In this document: one piece after another, positions 54,401 through 63,449 of the stretch
Position numbering within the stretch: position 1 is the stretch's first letter
Layout of the letters: each line of letters starts with the position of its first letter
Assembly: GCF_002797435.1 (NCBI RefSeq)
Contig: NZ_PGEN01000001.1
Coordinates: forward strand, 1,858,501-1,922,500
DNA from: Sphingomonas koreensis
Lineage (GTDB): Bacteria; Pseudomonadota; Alphaproteobacteria; Sphingomonadales; Sphingomonadaceae
DNA length: 64,000 nt
Direction of reading: 5' to 3'
Program-made: the position numbers and the translations under genes
The notes under the pieces: model-generated
Told to the model about the DNA's origin: nothing
Database searches by the model: none
What the model saw: the letters and a program-made list of their open reading frames with translations, nothing else

Positions 54401-55943
54401 GCCGCCGCACCACGACATCTACTCGATCGAGGACCTGGCGCAGCTCATCTATGACCTCAAGCAGATCAACCCGCGCGCGCGGGTCTGCGTAAAGCTGGTC
54501 AGCTCGGCCGGCATCGGCACGGTCGCGGCGGGCGTCGCCAAGGCGCATGCCGACGTCATCCTGGTCGCCGGCCATGTCGGCGGCACCGGTGCCTCGCCGC
54601 AGACGTCGGTCAAATATGCCGGCACCCCCTGGGAAATGGGGCTTTCGGAAGTCAACCAGACGCTGACCCTCAACGGCCTGCGCGGCCGCGTGAAGCTGCG
54701 CACCGATGGCGGGCTCAAGACCGGGCGTGACATCGTCATCGCCGCGATCCTGGGCGCCGAGGAATTCGGCATCGGCACGCTTTCGCTCGTCGCGATGGGC
54801 TGCATCATGGTGCGCCAGTGCCACAGCAACACCTGCCCCGTCGGCGTGTGCACGCAGGACGAGCGCCTGCGCCAGAAGTTCACCGGATCGCCGGAAAAGG
54901 TCATCAACCTGATGACCTTCATCGCTGAGGAGGTCCGCGAGATCCTGGCCCGGCTCGGGGTCAAGAGCCTCGACGAAGTGATCGGCCGCACCGAGCTGCT
55001 TCGCCAGGTCAGCCGCGGCGCCGAGCATCTCGATGATCTCGACCTCAACCCGATCCTCGCCAAGGTCGATGCGGACGAAACCGAGCGCCGCTTCAGCCTC
55101 GACACCTGGCGCAACGCGGTGCCCGACAGCCTCGACGCGCAGATCATCGCCGATGCGAAGGCGGTGTTCGAGCGGGGCGAGAAGATGCAACTCGCCTACA
55201 ATGTCCGCAACACGCACCGTGCGGTGGGCACGCGCTTGTCTAGCGAGATCACGCGGATCTTCGGCATGTCGAAGCTCAACGACGGCCACGTCCAGGTCCG
55301 GCTGCGCGGGTCGGCAGGACAGTCGCTCGGTGCGTTCCTGTGCAAGGGGGTGACGCTGGAGGTGTTCGGCGACGCCAACGACTATGTCGGCAAGGGCCTG
55401 TCCGGCGGCACCATCGTGGTGCGTCCGCTGGTCAGCTCGCCGTTGGCCAGCCAGGATAACACGATCATCGGCAACACCGTCCTCTACGGCGCGACCAGCG
55501 GCAAGCTGTTCGCCGCGGGTCAGGCGGGCGAGCGCTTCGCGGTCCGCAACTCGGGCGCGCAGGTCGTGGTCGAGGGCTGCGGCGCCAATGGCTGTGAATA
55601 TATGACCGGAGGCGTCGCGGTGGTGCTCGGCAAGACCGGAACTAATTTCGGCGCCGGCATGACCGGCGGTATGGCATTCGTCTATGACGAGGACGGCGTT
55701 TTCGAAGCCAATGCCAACCCCGACAGCATCATGTGGCAGCGCCTGTCCGCAGCGCATTGGGAGGGCGTGCTCAAGACGTTGGTCACCGAGCATCATGCCG
55801 CGACCGACAGCAGCTGGTCGGGCGGCCTACTCGAGGATTGGGACCGCATCAGCGGCCATTTCTGGCAGGTGGTGCCGAAGGAAATGCTCGAACGGTTGCC
55901 GCATCCACTGGATGACACGCAGGTGCTGGCGGCTGCGGAATGA
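51417..55943 (+). CDS. gltB: Glutamate synthase large subunit
   Basis: This 1508-residue enzyme makes two glutamates from glutamine and 2-oxoglutarate. The N-terminal glutaminase has its nucleophile Cys29 exposed after removal of a 28-residue propeptide (EGDA cut before CGVGM). A central domain, an FMN/[3Fe-4S] domain (CIMVRQCHSNTCPVGVC) and a C-terminal GXGXG beta-helix (GAQVVVEGCGANGCEYMTGG) follow. Length is normal. It closes a coupled operon with gltD and two DUF2059 genes, and a strong terminator-like hairpin follows. Confidence 0.95.
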   Translation: MPSRPTLEQERLRLAEHGMYRPEFEGDACGVGMVAAIDGQPSRRVVQSAIDALKAVWHRGAVDADGKTGDGAGIHVDLPLRFFDDAVLASGHRVLPNRLAVGMIFMPRVDLGAQEACRTIVESVIIEAGYTIYGWRQVPVDVSVIGQKAQATRPEIEQIMIAGPMPDEVSQDEFEKNLYLVRRRIEKRIIAAQISGFYICSLSCRSVIYKGLFLAESLSEFYPDLKDERFVSRVAIFHQRYSTNTFPQWWLAQPFRCLAHNGEINTIRGNKNWMLSHEIKMASLAFGGDSEDIKPVIPAGASDTAALDAVFEAICRSGRDAPTAKLMLVPEAWQLVDAMPQKHLDMYKYLASVMEPWDGPAALAMTDGRWAVAGVDRNALRPLRYTRTADGLLVVGSETGMVQIPESTVVAKGRLGPGQMIAVDLEEGVFYEDGAVKDRIAGEYDYASMIGEFVDIEGLPAVDEAGPAFDRAELTRRQVAAGQTLEDMELILSPMVTDAKEAVGSMGDDTPLAVISDKPRLISQFFRQNFSQVTNPPIDSLRERHVMSLKTRFGNLANILDTGETANKVLVLESPVLTNNDWARLKGHFGDLAAEIDCTFPAGGGPETLRAAITDIRFQAEQAVRAGATELFLTDEHVGPDRIAIAGVLAAAAVHTHLVRKGLRSYASVNIRSAECLDTHYYAVLIGVGATTVNAYLAEASIADRHARGLFGDMSFDQCLKNHRKAIDEGLLKIMSKMGIAVISSYRGGYNFEAVGLSRALVNDFFPGMPAKISGEGYASLHLNAKLRHDAAFDTGVATLPIGGFYRQRHGGETHAYSAQLMHTLQTAVATDSYSTYLQFSRGVRDLPPVYLRDLLEFNFPAEGVGIDQVEAITEIRKRFVTPGMSLGALSPEAHETLAIAMNRIGAKAVSGEGGEDSIRYKPYENGDNANSTIKQIASGRFGVTAEYLGACDEVEIKVAQGAKPGEGGQLPGFKVTEFIAKLRHATPGVTLISPPPHHDIYSIEDLAQLIYDLKQINPRARVCVKLVSSAGIGTVAAGVAKAHADVILVAGHVGGTGASPQTSVKYAGTPWEMGLSEVNQTLTLNGLRGRVKLRTDGGLKTGRDIVIAAILGAEEFGIGTLSLVAMGCIMVRQCHSNTCPVGVCTQDERLRQKFTGSPEKVINLMTFIAEEVREILARLGVKSLDEVIGRTELLRQVSRGAEHLDDLDLNPILAKVDADETERRFSLDTWRNAVPDSLDAQIIADAKAVFERGEKMQLAYNVRNTHRAVGTRLSSEITRIFGMSKLNDGHVQVRLRGSAGQSLGAFLCKGVTLEVFGDANDYVGKGLSGGTIVVRPLVSSPLASQDNTIIGNTVLYGATSGKLFAAGQAGERFAVRNSGAQVVVEGCGANGCEYMTGGVAVVLGKTGTNFGAGMTGGMAFVYDEDGVFEANANPDSIMWQRLSAAHWEGVLKTLVTEHHAATDSSWSGGLLEDWDRISGHFWQVVPKEMLERLPHPLDDTQVLAAAE

Positions 55944-55947
55944 GCCT

Positions 55948-55983
55948 CCGGCTGCGCCTGTCGCTTGGCGACGGCGTAGCCGG
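55948..55983 (+). terminator. Terminator-like hairpin after gltB
   Basis: CCGGCTGCGCC (55948-55958) pairs with GGCGTAGCCGG (55973-55983) with one wobble; inside, GTCGC pairs with GCGAC around TTG, with one bulged T. A T-rich stretch (TTTCATTTTT) starts about seven bases downstream. Confidence 0.55.
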
Positions 55984-56056
55984 GCCTCGTTTCATTTTTG
56001 CGGAACAGGTGCGGGCACCGTAGCGGACGCGTCACAAGTGCGCGATAGCGGGTGCC

Positions 56057-56851
56057 ATGCATTTCGATCTGATCCAGAGCATCAGCCTTGCCGGCTCCGC
56101 CACGACGCCCAATGACGATCGCTGCGGCGCCACAGCGCGCCTTGCCTGGATAATCGACGGTGCGACCGATCTGGGCCCACCCGGCCTGATGGGCAGCCAG
56201 CCAGGCGCGGCATGGCTCGCCGCGACCGCTTCGCGCGCGTTCGCAGGCGCCGCGGCAGAGACGCTTCCGGACATTCTCGACCATGTCTTCACCCGGACCG
56301 CCGCCGCCTATGCGACCGAGCGAACCCGCCCCCCCGTCGACGACTGGGAACTGCCGAGTGCCGCCTTTCTGGCGATGGCATTGGCCGGCGACGCGCTCGA
56401 CCTCGGCTGGCTGGCCGATTGCGTATGTCTGGTGCTGCGTGGGGATACCGTCACCCGCCTTGGCTCTCAGCCGAGCACCGATGAGACCGAGGAAGCGCGG
56501 GTGTACGCGACGGGCGAAGAACGGCCGCTGGCGATGCTGCGCACGAAGCGGATGCGGCCAGGGCGTTATATCCTGGGCGTCGACCCCGCCCATCGCGCCT
56601 TTGTCGAATCGCTGCGTGTCCGGGTGGAACCGGGCGACGAGATCCTGTTGATGACCGACGGGATGGCGGCACTGATCGACGACTACGGCATGCAGCCGGA
56701 TGCATTCCTCGCGACATTGCGCGCGGACGGACTGGCCGCGCTCGCCACCCGGCTGCGCGCGATCGAGGCCGAGGATGCGGATCGGGCACGCTATCCGCGT
56801 TTCAAACGAAGCGACGATGCCACCGCATTGTGGCTACGCATCGCCGCCTGA
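56057..56851 (+). CDS. PP2C-like serine/threonine phosphatase domain protein
   Basis: This 264-residue protein has the outline of PP2C: NDDRCGATARLAWIIDGATD near the start (metal-binding Asp), WELPSAAFLAMAL, GWLADCVCLVLRGD, and DEILLMTDGMAALIDDYG (metal Asp) with SDDATALWLRI at the end. It probably removes phosphate from an unknown protein or acts in a stress switch. It is a single gene 113 bp after gltB, in the same direction, behind the terminator. Confidence 0.7.
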   Translation: MHFDLIQSISLAGSATTPNDDRCGATARLAWIIDGATDLGPPGLMGSQPGAAWLAATASRAFAGAAAETLPDILDHVFTRTAAAYATERTRPPVDDWELPSAAFLAMALAGDALDLGWLADCVCLVLRGDTVTRLGSQPSTDETEEARVYATGEERPLAMLRTKRMRPGRYILGVDPAHRAFVESLRVRVEPGDEILLMTDGMAALIDDYGMQPDAFLATLRADGLAALATRLRAIEAEDADRARYPRFKRSDDATALWLRIAA

Positions 56852-56905
56852 TCCGCAAAACCCGCGCTTGCCGCCGCCCGTCTCCGCCGCCTAAAGCCTT
56901 GGGCC

Positions 56906-57574
56906 ATGTGGCAGCTCTATCAATTTCCGCTTTGCCCCTTCTCGCGCAAGGTCAGGCTCGTCCTTGGTGAGAAGGGAGTCGGCTATGAGCCGGTACGCGA
57001 ATCCCCCTGGGCGCGGCGCGACGAGTTTCTCGACATGAACCCCGCGGGGCAGACCCCCGTGATGGCCGACGATCGCGGCGTCGTGCTGATCGATTCGGTC
57101 GCGATCTGCGAGTTCTTCGAGGAAACGGTCAGCAAGGCCGCACTGCTCAACGGAACCGCGGCGGACCGCGCCGAGATTCGCCGCCTGGTCGCCTGGTTCG
57201 ACGTCCAGTTCTTCCGCGACATCACCGGACCGCTGCTGCACGAGCGGATGCTCAAGCGGATCGTTCAACGCGCAACCCCGGATTCGACCGCGCTGCGCGA
57301 AGCGATGAAGGCAGCGGTGGCGCATCTCGACTATATCGACTTTCTGCTCGATCACCGCACCTGGCTGGGCGGTGCGACGATGAGCCTCGCCGACCTCGCC
57401 GCCGCAGCGCAGATCAGCGTCGCCGACTATCTGGGCGGGATCGATTGGAAGAGCCACGAGCAGGCCAAGCGCTGGTATGTCGGAATGAAAAGCCGCCCCA
57501 GCTTCCGCCCACTGCTCGCCGAACGGATGGAGGGGATCAACCCGCCGCCCGAATATGAAAAGCTGGATCTTTAG
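56906..57574 (+). CDS. Glutathione S-transferase family protein
   Basis: This 222-residue protein has a thioredoxin-like N-terminal domain with LCPFSRKVRLVLGEKG (Cys10 at the active position), NPAGQTPVM (cis-Pro) and DSVAICEFFEE, then a helical C-terminal domain with SLADLAAAAQ. It fits bacterial GSTs that conjugate or reduce small electrophiles or serve in haloalkane or aromatic breakdown. Neighbours give no clue to the substrate. It converges on the next gene. Confidence 0.85.
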   Translation: MWQLYQFPLCPFSRKVRLVLGEKGVGYEPVRESPWARRDEFLDMNPAGQTPVMADDRGVVLIDSVAICEFFEETVSKAALLNGTAADRAEIRRLVAWFDVQFFRDITGPLLHERMLKRIVQRATPDSTALREAMKAAVAHLDYIDFLLDHRTWLGGATMSLADLAAAAQISVADYLGGIDWKSHEQAKRWYVGMKSRPSFRPLLAERMEGINPPPEYEKLDL

Positions 57575-57626
57575 AGTCCGTTCTGGCTGAGCTGAGACGC
57601 GGCCGCACCAGCCCGCTGATCCGGTT

Positions 57627-58184
57627 CTAGGGGATCGAGATCGCCTCAGGCTGCTCGGCCGGAAAGCTGCGAACCGCTGCACTGGCGAGCTTCGGCGCAA
57701 GCGTCTCAGGCGCGTCAGCCCGCGTCCCTTCGGCCTGTGCTGTCAATGCGCGGCCACGCCACACCGGCTTCATCCCGTCGCGCAACACGAGCTCGACTTC
57801 AAGTTCGGTGACGATCAGGCCGCGCAGTGTCTGCTTGTTCGAGGGCATGCTGACGCCGATCGCCGCACCCCAATTGCCGACCGCTGCGGCAGGCCCCGGC
57901 GACTTCGCCTTGGACGTCACCGCGCCACGCGCCGCACGGGTCACCTTGACCCGCGCGATGTAACGGCTGCGGCTGGTCGCGGGCAGCGCGGTGAAACGCA
58001 TATCGGCGAGCGCCCGCTCGACCGCATCGGCGAATAGCTGCCTGGCGGGGGCAGGAACGGCTTCATCCGCGACGGGCTCGATCGCTACCGTCCCAGGGCG
58101 GAGCGCTTCCGCTGCTTCGTCCTGCCCCGCAGGTTGCGGCGCGACAGCCAGAAGCATCGACGCGATCATCGTGAAGCCTGTCAT
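57627..58184 (-). CDS. Secreted hypothetical protein
   Basis: This 185-residue protein has an N-terminal hydrophobic segment (TGFTMIASMLLAVAP) that looks like a signal peptide, then a predicted beta-rich region (VTELEVELVLRDGMKPVWRG). No family motif is recognised. It reads against its neighbours, converging with the GST gene and diverging from the MarR-GNAT gene, with which it shares a 108-bp control region carrying a perfect palindrome. Confidence 0.6.
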   Translation of the reverse strand: MTGFTMIASMLLAVAPQPAGQDEAAEALRPGTVAIEPVADEAVPAPARQLFADAVERALADMRFTALPATSRSRYIARVKVTRAARGAVTSKAKSPGPAAAVGNWGAAIGVSMPSNKQTLRGLIVTELEVELVLRDGMKPVWRGRALTAQAEGTRADAPETLAPKLASAAVRSFPAEQPEAISIP

Positions 58185-58273
58185 CTACGCTACTCCCGCT
58201 CTGGCACGCGTTCCTTCGCATAACGTTGCCGATGCCGCCACCCAGTATCGGCCTGGTTGACCCGAGCTGATTA

Positions 58274-58289
58274 TCTGACTTAAGTCAGA
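58274..58289. promoter_or_regulatory. Perfect 16-bp palindrome, probable MarR operator
   Basis: TCTGACTTAAGTCAGA is a complete palindrome ending three bases before the ATG of the MarR-GNAT gene. Place and symmetry fit autoregulation by the MarR part. It may also control the divergent secreted protein gene. Confidence 0.65.
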
Positions 58290-58292
58290 GAA

Positions 58293-59168
58293 ATGATCAC
58301 AGATCCGATCCGCCGCTTTCGCCGATTTGCCCGAGCGGTGACCCGCGAGGTGGGTGCGCTCGACACGTCGTTCCTTGGGCGCGGCCGGCCATTGGGCTCT
58401 GCACGCGTCATCAACGCGATCGGATCGGGTCGCAGCGACGTCGCCGATCTGCGCGCCTATCTCGATCTCGATTCCGGGCTGATGAGCCGCCTGCTCCGCG
58501 GGCTGGAGGACGAGGGCCTGATCCGGACCACCCCGCATCCGGACGATGCCCGGCGGCGGGTCGCGGTGCTGACCGCGGACGGGATCGAGGAGTTTCGCGC
58601 CTATGAGGCATTGTCGGATATGCGAGCAGCGTCGTTCCTCGACGGCGCATCGAACCGCGACGCACTGCTCGATGCGATGGACCTGATTGCGGCAGCCTTC
58701 GGGCGCGAGCTGATCGCGATCGAAGAAGTTGACCCGGTGAGCGAAGCCGCACGCCATTGTCTGACGCGCTACTATGCCGAACTGGACGCCCGTTTTCCCG
58801 CCGGATTCGAGGTGTCGCGATCGCGCGATCCAGATGCGAAGGCCATGATCCGCCCGCGCGGCGCGTTCTTCGTGGCCATATCGGACGGCTTGCCGGTGGG
58901 CTGCGTAGCGTTGAAAGGGGAAGGAGAATCCCGTGCCGAGATCAAACGGCTCTGGGTCGATCGCGGCGCACGCGGCCTGGGCCTTGCCCAGCAGTTGATG
59001 GCCGCAGCCGAAGATACGGCACGCGCGCTCGACATCGATACCTTGCGGCTCGATACTAACCGTGCGCTGCCTGAAGCCGAGCGCTTCTACCGCACCGCCG
59101 GCTGGACCGAGATCGAACGCTACAACGACAATCCCTATGCTGAGCTCTTCTTCGAGAAGCGGCTCTAG
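58293..59168 (+). CDS. MarR-type HTH / GNAT acetyltransferase fusion
   Basis: This 291-residue protein joins an N-terminal MarR winged helix (DLDSGLMSRLLRGLEDEGLI, then TPHPDDARRRVAVLT) to a C-terminal GNAT domain (GESRAEIKRLWVDRGARGLG as acetyl-CoA loop, then TLRLDTNRALPEAERFYRTA). Such fusions are known and may link acetylation or acetyl-CoA to gene control. A perfect palindrome lies directly before the start. Its stop overlaps the converging PBP gene stop by four bases. The substrate is unknown. Confidence 0.85.
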   Translation: MITDPIRRFRRFARAVTREVGALDTSFLGRGRPLGSARVINAIGSGRSDVADLRAYLDLDSGLMSRLLRGLEDEGLIRTTPHPDDARRRVAVLTADGIEEFRAYEALSDMRAASFLDGASNRDALLDAMDLIAAAFGRELIAIEEVDPVSEAARHCLTRYYAELDARFPAGFEVSRSRDPDAKAMIRPRGAFFVAISDGLPVGCVALKGEGESRAEIKRLWVDRGARGLGLAQQLMAAAEDTARALDIDTLRLDTNRALPEAERFYRTAGWTEIERYNDNPYAELFFEKRL

Positions 59169-61270
59169 AAGCCTTCGCCCGGGACGGGCTCGCGCCGGCG
59201 CCGGTCACGTTCGGGCGGCGGCGGCGGATCCAGCTGCTGCGGCTCCCCCTCCACCGGATCGCGTCCCGGCCGGGTCATTTCGAGACTGCCGTCGCGGTTG
59301 ACGCGCACTCCGACCGCCTGGCCACCGAAACTGCCTTCTATCTCTATCGGCTCGTCGATCACATTCGCGCCAACGTCGTCGATCACTTCCGAGAGATTCT
59401 CGACCACGGGCTCGGGCCTGGCCTGCACCGCAACGCCCAGCGCCCGCGCCATGAAGTCACGCCACACGCGCGCCGGCGCGCCTCCGCCGGCGAGGCCCGG
59501 GTTCGGGGTGTTGTCGTCATTGCCCATCCAAACCGCGGTGACGATGCCATCGGCATAGCCTACGAACAGCGCGTCGCGATTGTCCTGCGTCGTCCCGGTC
59601 TTGCCGAAGGTCTCGACCGACAGGGCCGCGCCGCGGCCGGTACCCTCGTGCACCGACGCGTTGAGAAGCTCGCGCATCCCCGCCAGTTCGCGGTTTCCGA
59701 TCGGGCGCTGCGATCCGGTGAAGCGGTCCAACCAGCCCGGCTCGTCGGTTTCGGACAGTCCGCGCGGGCGTACCGGCGCCTCACCATTCGCGATCGCGGC
59801 ATAGGCAGCGGTGAGTTCGAGCAGCGACACGGTCGATGTACCGAGCGCGATCGAGGCTTCTTCCGCAATCGGGGTCGAGATGCCGAGATCGCGGGCCGCG
59901 CGGATCACGGCGGCCGGGCCAACATCCTTGGTAAGACGCGCCGCCGCGACATTGCTCGACCTTGCAAAGGCCTGCCGCAGCGTGATCTCACCCCGGTAGC
60001 GGCCGTCGCTGTTCTTCGGCTTCCACTCGCCGATCGTCACCGGCTCGTCGAGCACGGTCGAGTCCGGCGTCATCCCGCTGCGCAGCGCGGCGAGATAGAC
60101 GAACAGCTTGAAGGTCGAACCCGGCTGGCGCCGTGCCTGGGTCGCGCGGTTGAAGGGGGATTCGCCGTAATTCTTGCCGCCGACCATCGCGATCACGCGG
60201 CCGTCGGGACGCATCGAGACGATCGCGATCTGCGACTGACGCAGACCGGCATTGCGCACCGCACGCTCGGCGGCGCGCTGCATCCGCGTTTCGAGCGTCG
60301 TCGTCACCTCGCGCACTGCACCCAACTCGCCCGCCTGATCGCGTGCCTCGGGCAGCACCCAATCGGTGAAATAGGTTCCGCTGGGGAGCGCCTTGCTCCG
60401 CGCCAGCCGCAGACGGGCCGGACCGATCGCCCTGGCTTCGGCTTCGGTCAGCAGCCCGGCATCGACCATCGTGCCGACCACTACTGCCTGCCGCTCCTGC
60501 GCACCTTTGAGGTTGCCCGAAGGCGCAAGCCGGGACGGCGCCTTGACCAGGCCCGCGAGCATCGCGGCCTGTCCGGTGGTAAGTTCAGTCGCGGGGCGGC
60601 TGAAATAATGGCGTGCCGCAGCGTCGAGGCCGTACTGGTTGTCGCCGAAATAGACGTTGGAGAGATAGCGCGAGAGAATCTCGTCCTTGGTCAGCCAGGC
60701 TTCGAGCCAGAAGGCGATCAGCACTTCCTGGAACTTGCGACCGAAGGTGCGCTTGGAGCTGAGGAACGCGTTCTTGGCAAGCTGCTGGGTGATGGTGCTG
60801 CCGCCCTGCGAGCTCTTGCTCGTGAAGACATTGTTGACGAAGGCCCGGGTGATGCCGCGCGGATCGATGCCCCAATGGCTGCGGAACCGCCGGTCCTCGA
60901 CGGCTATGAAGGCATCGACGACATGCGCGGGAAGCTTGGTGGCATCCACCGGCTTGCCGACCTCCGCGCCGGTCCTCGCGATCGGCGTGCCTTCGGCCGA
61001 GAGCAGGGTGATCGAGGGCGGGACTGGCGGCTCGAGCGATTTCGACAGCGGCGCGGTGAAGACCAGCCAGCCGATCGTGACGACGAACAGCACGATGAAG
61101 GCGGCAATCCCGCGCATCGTCCAGCGCCACCAGGGACGCCGACGCAGCGGAAGCCGCGGGCCGGCCGGCGGCACGTCGCCGCCACCACCCAGGCCGTCAA
61201 AGGGATCAAGGGGCGGGACCGCGGGCGCGCGCGGATCCGCGACCTCGGGATAGAGTGTGTCGTAGCGCAT
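59165..61270 (-). CDS. Class A penicillin-binding protein (PBP1A/1C type)
   Basis: This 701-residue bifunctional cell-wall enzyme has one membrane anchor (AAFIVLFVVTIGWLVF), a GT51 glycosyltransferase with VEDRRFRSHWGID and GGSTITQQLAKN, and a transpeptidase with STFK (active Ser), SSN and KTGTT. It polymerises and crosslinks peptidoglycan. The C-terminus is Pro-rich and charged (PPPPPERDRRRREP). ATG 61270 (MRYDTLYPEV) is the most sensible start; ATG 61330 lies in poor sequence. It follows the S9 peptidase gene by 84 bp on the same strand. Confidence 0.9.
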   Translation of the reverse strand: MRYDTLYPEVADPRAPAVPPLDPFDGLGGGGDVPPAGPRLPLRRRPWWRWTMRGIAAFIVLFVVTIGWLVFTAPLSKSLEPPVPPSITLLSAEGTPIARTGAEVGKPVDATKLPAHVVDAFIAVEDRRFRSHWGIDPRGITRAFVNNVFTSKSSQGGSTITQQLAKNAFLSSKRTFGRKFQEVLIAFWLEAWLTKDEILSRYLSNVYFGDNQYGLDAAARHYFSRPATELTTGQAAMLAGLVKAPSRLAPSGNLKGAQERQAVVVGTMVDAGLLTEAEARAIGPARLRLARSKALPSGTYFTDWVLPEARDQAGELGAVREVTTTLETRMQRAAERAVRNAGLRQSQIAIVSMRPDGRVIAMVGGKNYGESPFNRATQARRQPGSTFKLFVYLAALRSGMTPDSTVLDEPVTIGEWKPKNSDGRYRGEITLRQAFARSSNVAAARLTKDVGPAAVIRAARDLGISTPIAEEASIALGTSTVSLLELTAAYAAIANGEAPVRPRGLSETDEPGWLDRFTGSQRPIGNRELAGMRELLNASVHEGTGRGAALSVETFGKTGTTQDNRDALFVGYADGIVTAVWMGNDDNTPNPGLAGGGAPARVWRDFMARALGVAVQARPEPVVENLSEVIDDVGANVIDEPIEIEGSFGGQAVGVRVNRDGSLEMTRPGRDPVEGEPQQLDPPPPPERDRRRREPVPGEGF

Positions 61271-61354
61271 GGAACCGGCCACTGTTTTACCTCGCCACGA
61301 CAGCGCGTACAAGCACCCGCCGCCCCGCATCGGGCAAGGCGGCGGGCGCGGTCG

Positions 61355-63406
61355 TCATTTGGCCGCCGGAGCCGCGACCTTGGGCGCCGCCTCGGCGAGG
61401 CCCGGCACATAGCTTGCGCCTTCGAGCACCTGCAGGCTCGATCCGGCGAAGTCGCCGCCGATCGGCTGCGACTTGCCTCCCAGGCACTTGGCGAGGAAGC
61501 CCTCGGTGATGCCGAAGAAGCTCAACCGGTTCTCGGGCCGTACGAAGCCATGCCCTTCGTCGGGATAGTTGATGTAGGTGACGGGCAGGTTCTTGGCCTT
61601 CATCGCGGCGACGATCTGGTCGCTTTCGGCCTTCACGACGCGCGGGTCGTTGCCACCCTGCCCGATCAGCAACGGTTTCCGGATGGCATCGACGCGGCTG
61701 ATCGGCGACTGCGCCATCATCCGCTTCAGATCCTCGGGCTTACCCGGATCACCGATATGCTTGTAGAACGTGCCTTCAAGGATCGGACGCCAATAGGCCG
61801 GGAAGCTCTCCATCAGCGTCCTGAGGTTCGACGGGCCGACGATATCGACGCCGCAGGCGAAGCTGTCGGGGGTGAAGGTTAGGCCGACCAGCGTTGCATA
61901 GCCGCCATAGGAGCCGCCGAAGATCGCGACCTTGTCCTTTGTCGTGATGCCGCCCTTCACCGCCCAGTCGACCGCGTCGAGCAGATCCTGATGCATCTTG
62001 CCCGACCATTCGCCGATCGCGGCGTTGATGAACCCCTTGCCAAAGCCGGTCGAACCGCGATAATTGACCGACAGCACCGCATAGCCGCGGTTGGCGAGCC
62101 ATTGGTGGGTGCTGATATAGCCGTAGCTGTCGCGCGCCCAGGGGCCGCCATGGACGGCGAGCACCAGCGGCACCGGCTTGTCGGGCTTGCCATCGTTGTC
62201 GGCGTCCGCCCCGGCGGGGAGCGTCAGATAGCTGACCAGCGTCTTGCCGTCGCCGGACGGAATCTCGACCGGCCACAGCGGCCGCAGCTTGTAGGCCGCA
62301 AGGTCCGGCCGCGTCTCGTAGAGCTTGGTCAGCGTCTTCGCCTTGCGGTCGTAGATATAGGCGGTCGCCGGCCTTTCCGCCGCGCTCGCCGCGACGATCA
62401 GCTTCGACCCGTCATCGGTGGCCGAGGTGATCGCGACCTCGCCCGGCAGCTTCGACCTCAGGAACTCGAGATCCGCCTTCGCCGCGGCGTTGAGCGGGGT
62501 CCACTCGTTCTTGAGGTAGTTCACCGAATAGGCGATCGGCTCATAGGTATCCGGATCCGTGAGCAGCCCGGCGATATCGGCCTTGTCGCTCGCCGCGATC
62601 ACCTCGGTCTTGAGGGTCGCCACATCCATCTTCACCAGCGCCGCCTTGTCGCGCCCGCGGCTGTCCGCCCAGTAGAGGACGCTGCCATCCTTGTTGAAGC
62701 CGACCGGATTGGTGGTGAAGAAATCCTCGTTGGCGATCGCGAACGCCTCCGCCCATTTGCCGTCCGCACCGAGCCGGAAGTATTTGCTGCCGCCGCCGGG
62801 CACCTGCTGGAAGGCGAAGCGCGGCTTCAGCTGATTGTCGGTGACGAACCCGCCATAGCCGGGATTTTCCATCACCAGCTTGCTCGCACCGGTCTTGTAA
62901 TCGACCTCGTAGAGATCGAAGAATTGCGGATTGCGGTCGTTGAGGCCGATCAGCACGACATCAGGCCGTTCCTTGCTCACCCCCTGGATCTGCGCGCGGA
63001 CCTTGTCCCCCGCCTTGGTCAGCGCGACGTCCTTGAGCGTTGCGATCTCGACCGAGTGGACGCGGAAATTCTCGTTCCCGCCGCTGTCCTGAAGATAGAT
63101 GATATGCGCGCCGTCGGGTGCCCAGAAATAGCTCTGCAACCCGCGTTTGCTCTCCCTGGTCACCGCCTTGGCTGCGCCGAGATTGCCGATCGGCGCCACC
63201 CACACGTTCATCACGCCGCCCACCGGCGCCAGCCAGCTGACATGCCTGCCGTCCGGGCTGATCTGCCCGCCGGCACGGCTGGGATTGCCGAAGATCTTCG
63301 CACGGGGGATGAGCGTGTCCGCACCCCCCTGCGGCGGCGTAGCGACGGCGGCGCCCGCACTCAGCAGTACGGCCCCGGACAACAACGCAATGGCAAGGCG
63401 TTTCAT
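61355..63406 (-). CDS. S9 family prolyl oligopeptidase-type peptidase, secreted
   Basis: This 683-residue protein has a signal peptide (residues 1-22, AVA), an N-terminal beta-propeller (SPDGRHVSWLAP; WAPDGAHIIYLQ) and an alpha/beta hydrolase domain with Ser in IFGGSYGGYATL, Asp in GQGGNDPRV and His in DEGHGFVRP. It cleaves small peptides, probably in the periplasm. It is read in the same direction as the PBP gene. A short palindrome lies ahead of its start. Confidence 0.9.
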   Translation of the reverse strand: MKRLAIALLSGAVLLSAGAAVATPPQGGADTLIPRAKIFGNPSRAGGQISPDGRHVSWLAPVGGVMNVWVAPIGNLGAAKAVTRESKRGLQSYFWAPDGAHIIYLQDSGGNENFRVHSVEIATLKDVALTKAGDKVRAQIQGVSKERPDVVLIGLNDRNPQFFDLYEVDYKTGASKLVMENPGYGGFVTDNQLKPRFAFQQVPGGGSKYFRLGADGKWAEAFAIANEDFFTTNPVGFNKDGSVLYWADSRGRDKAALVKMDVATLKTEVIAASDKADIAGLLTDPDTYEPIAYSVNYLKNEWTPLNAAAKADLEFLRSKLPGEVAITSATDDGSKLIVAASAAERPATAYIYDRKAKTLTKLYETRPDLAAYKLRPLWPVEIPSGDGKTLVSYLTLPAGADADNDGKPDKPVPLVLAVHGGPWARDSYGYISTHQWLANRGYAVLSVNYRGSTGFGKGFINAAIGEWSGKMHQDLLDAVDWAVKGGITTKDKVAIFGGSYGGYATLVGLTFTPDSFACGVDIVGPSNLRTLMESFPAYWRPILEGTFYKHIGDPGKPEDLKRMMAQSPISRVDAIRKPLLIGQGGNDPRVVKAESDQIVAAMKAKNLPVTYINYPDEGHGFVRPENRLSFFGITEGFLAKCLGGKSQPIGGDFAGSSLQVLEGASYVPGLAEAAPKVAAPAAK

Positions 63407-63449
63407 CGATTGATCCCTCCGTTGACCCGGCGAGCCTAAACCCGTCAGT

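Noticed and set aside
51402..55796. A 1464-codon open frame antisense to gltB
   Set aside because: It mirrors the high-GC codon pattern of gltB, has no ribosome site or domain, and overlaps an unmistakable enzyme gene.
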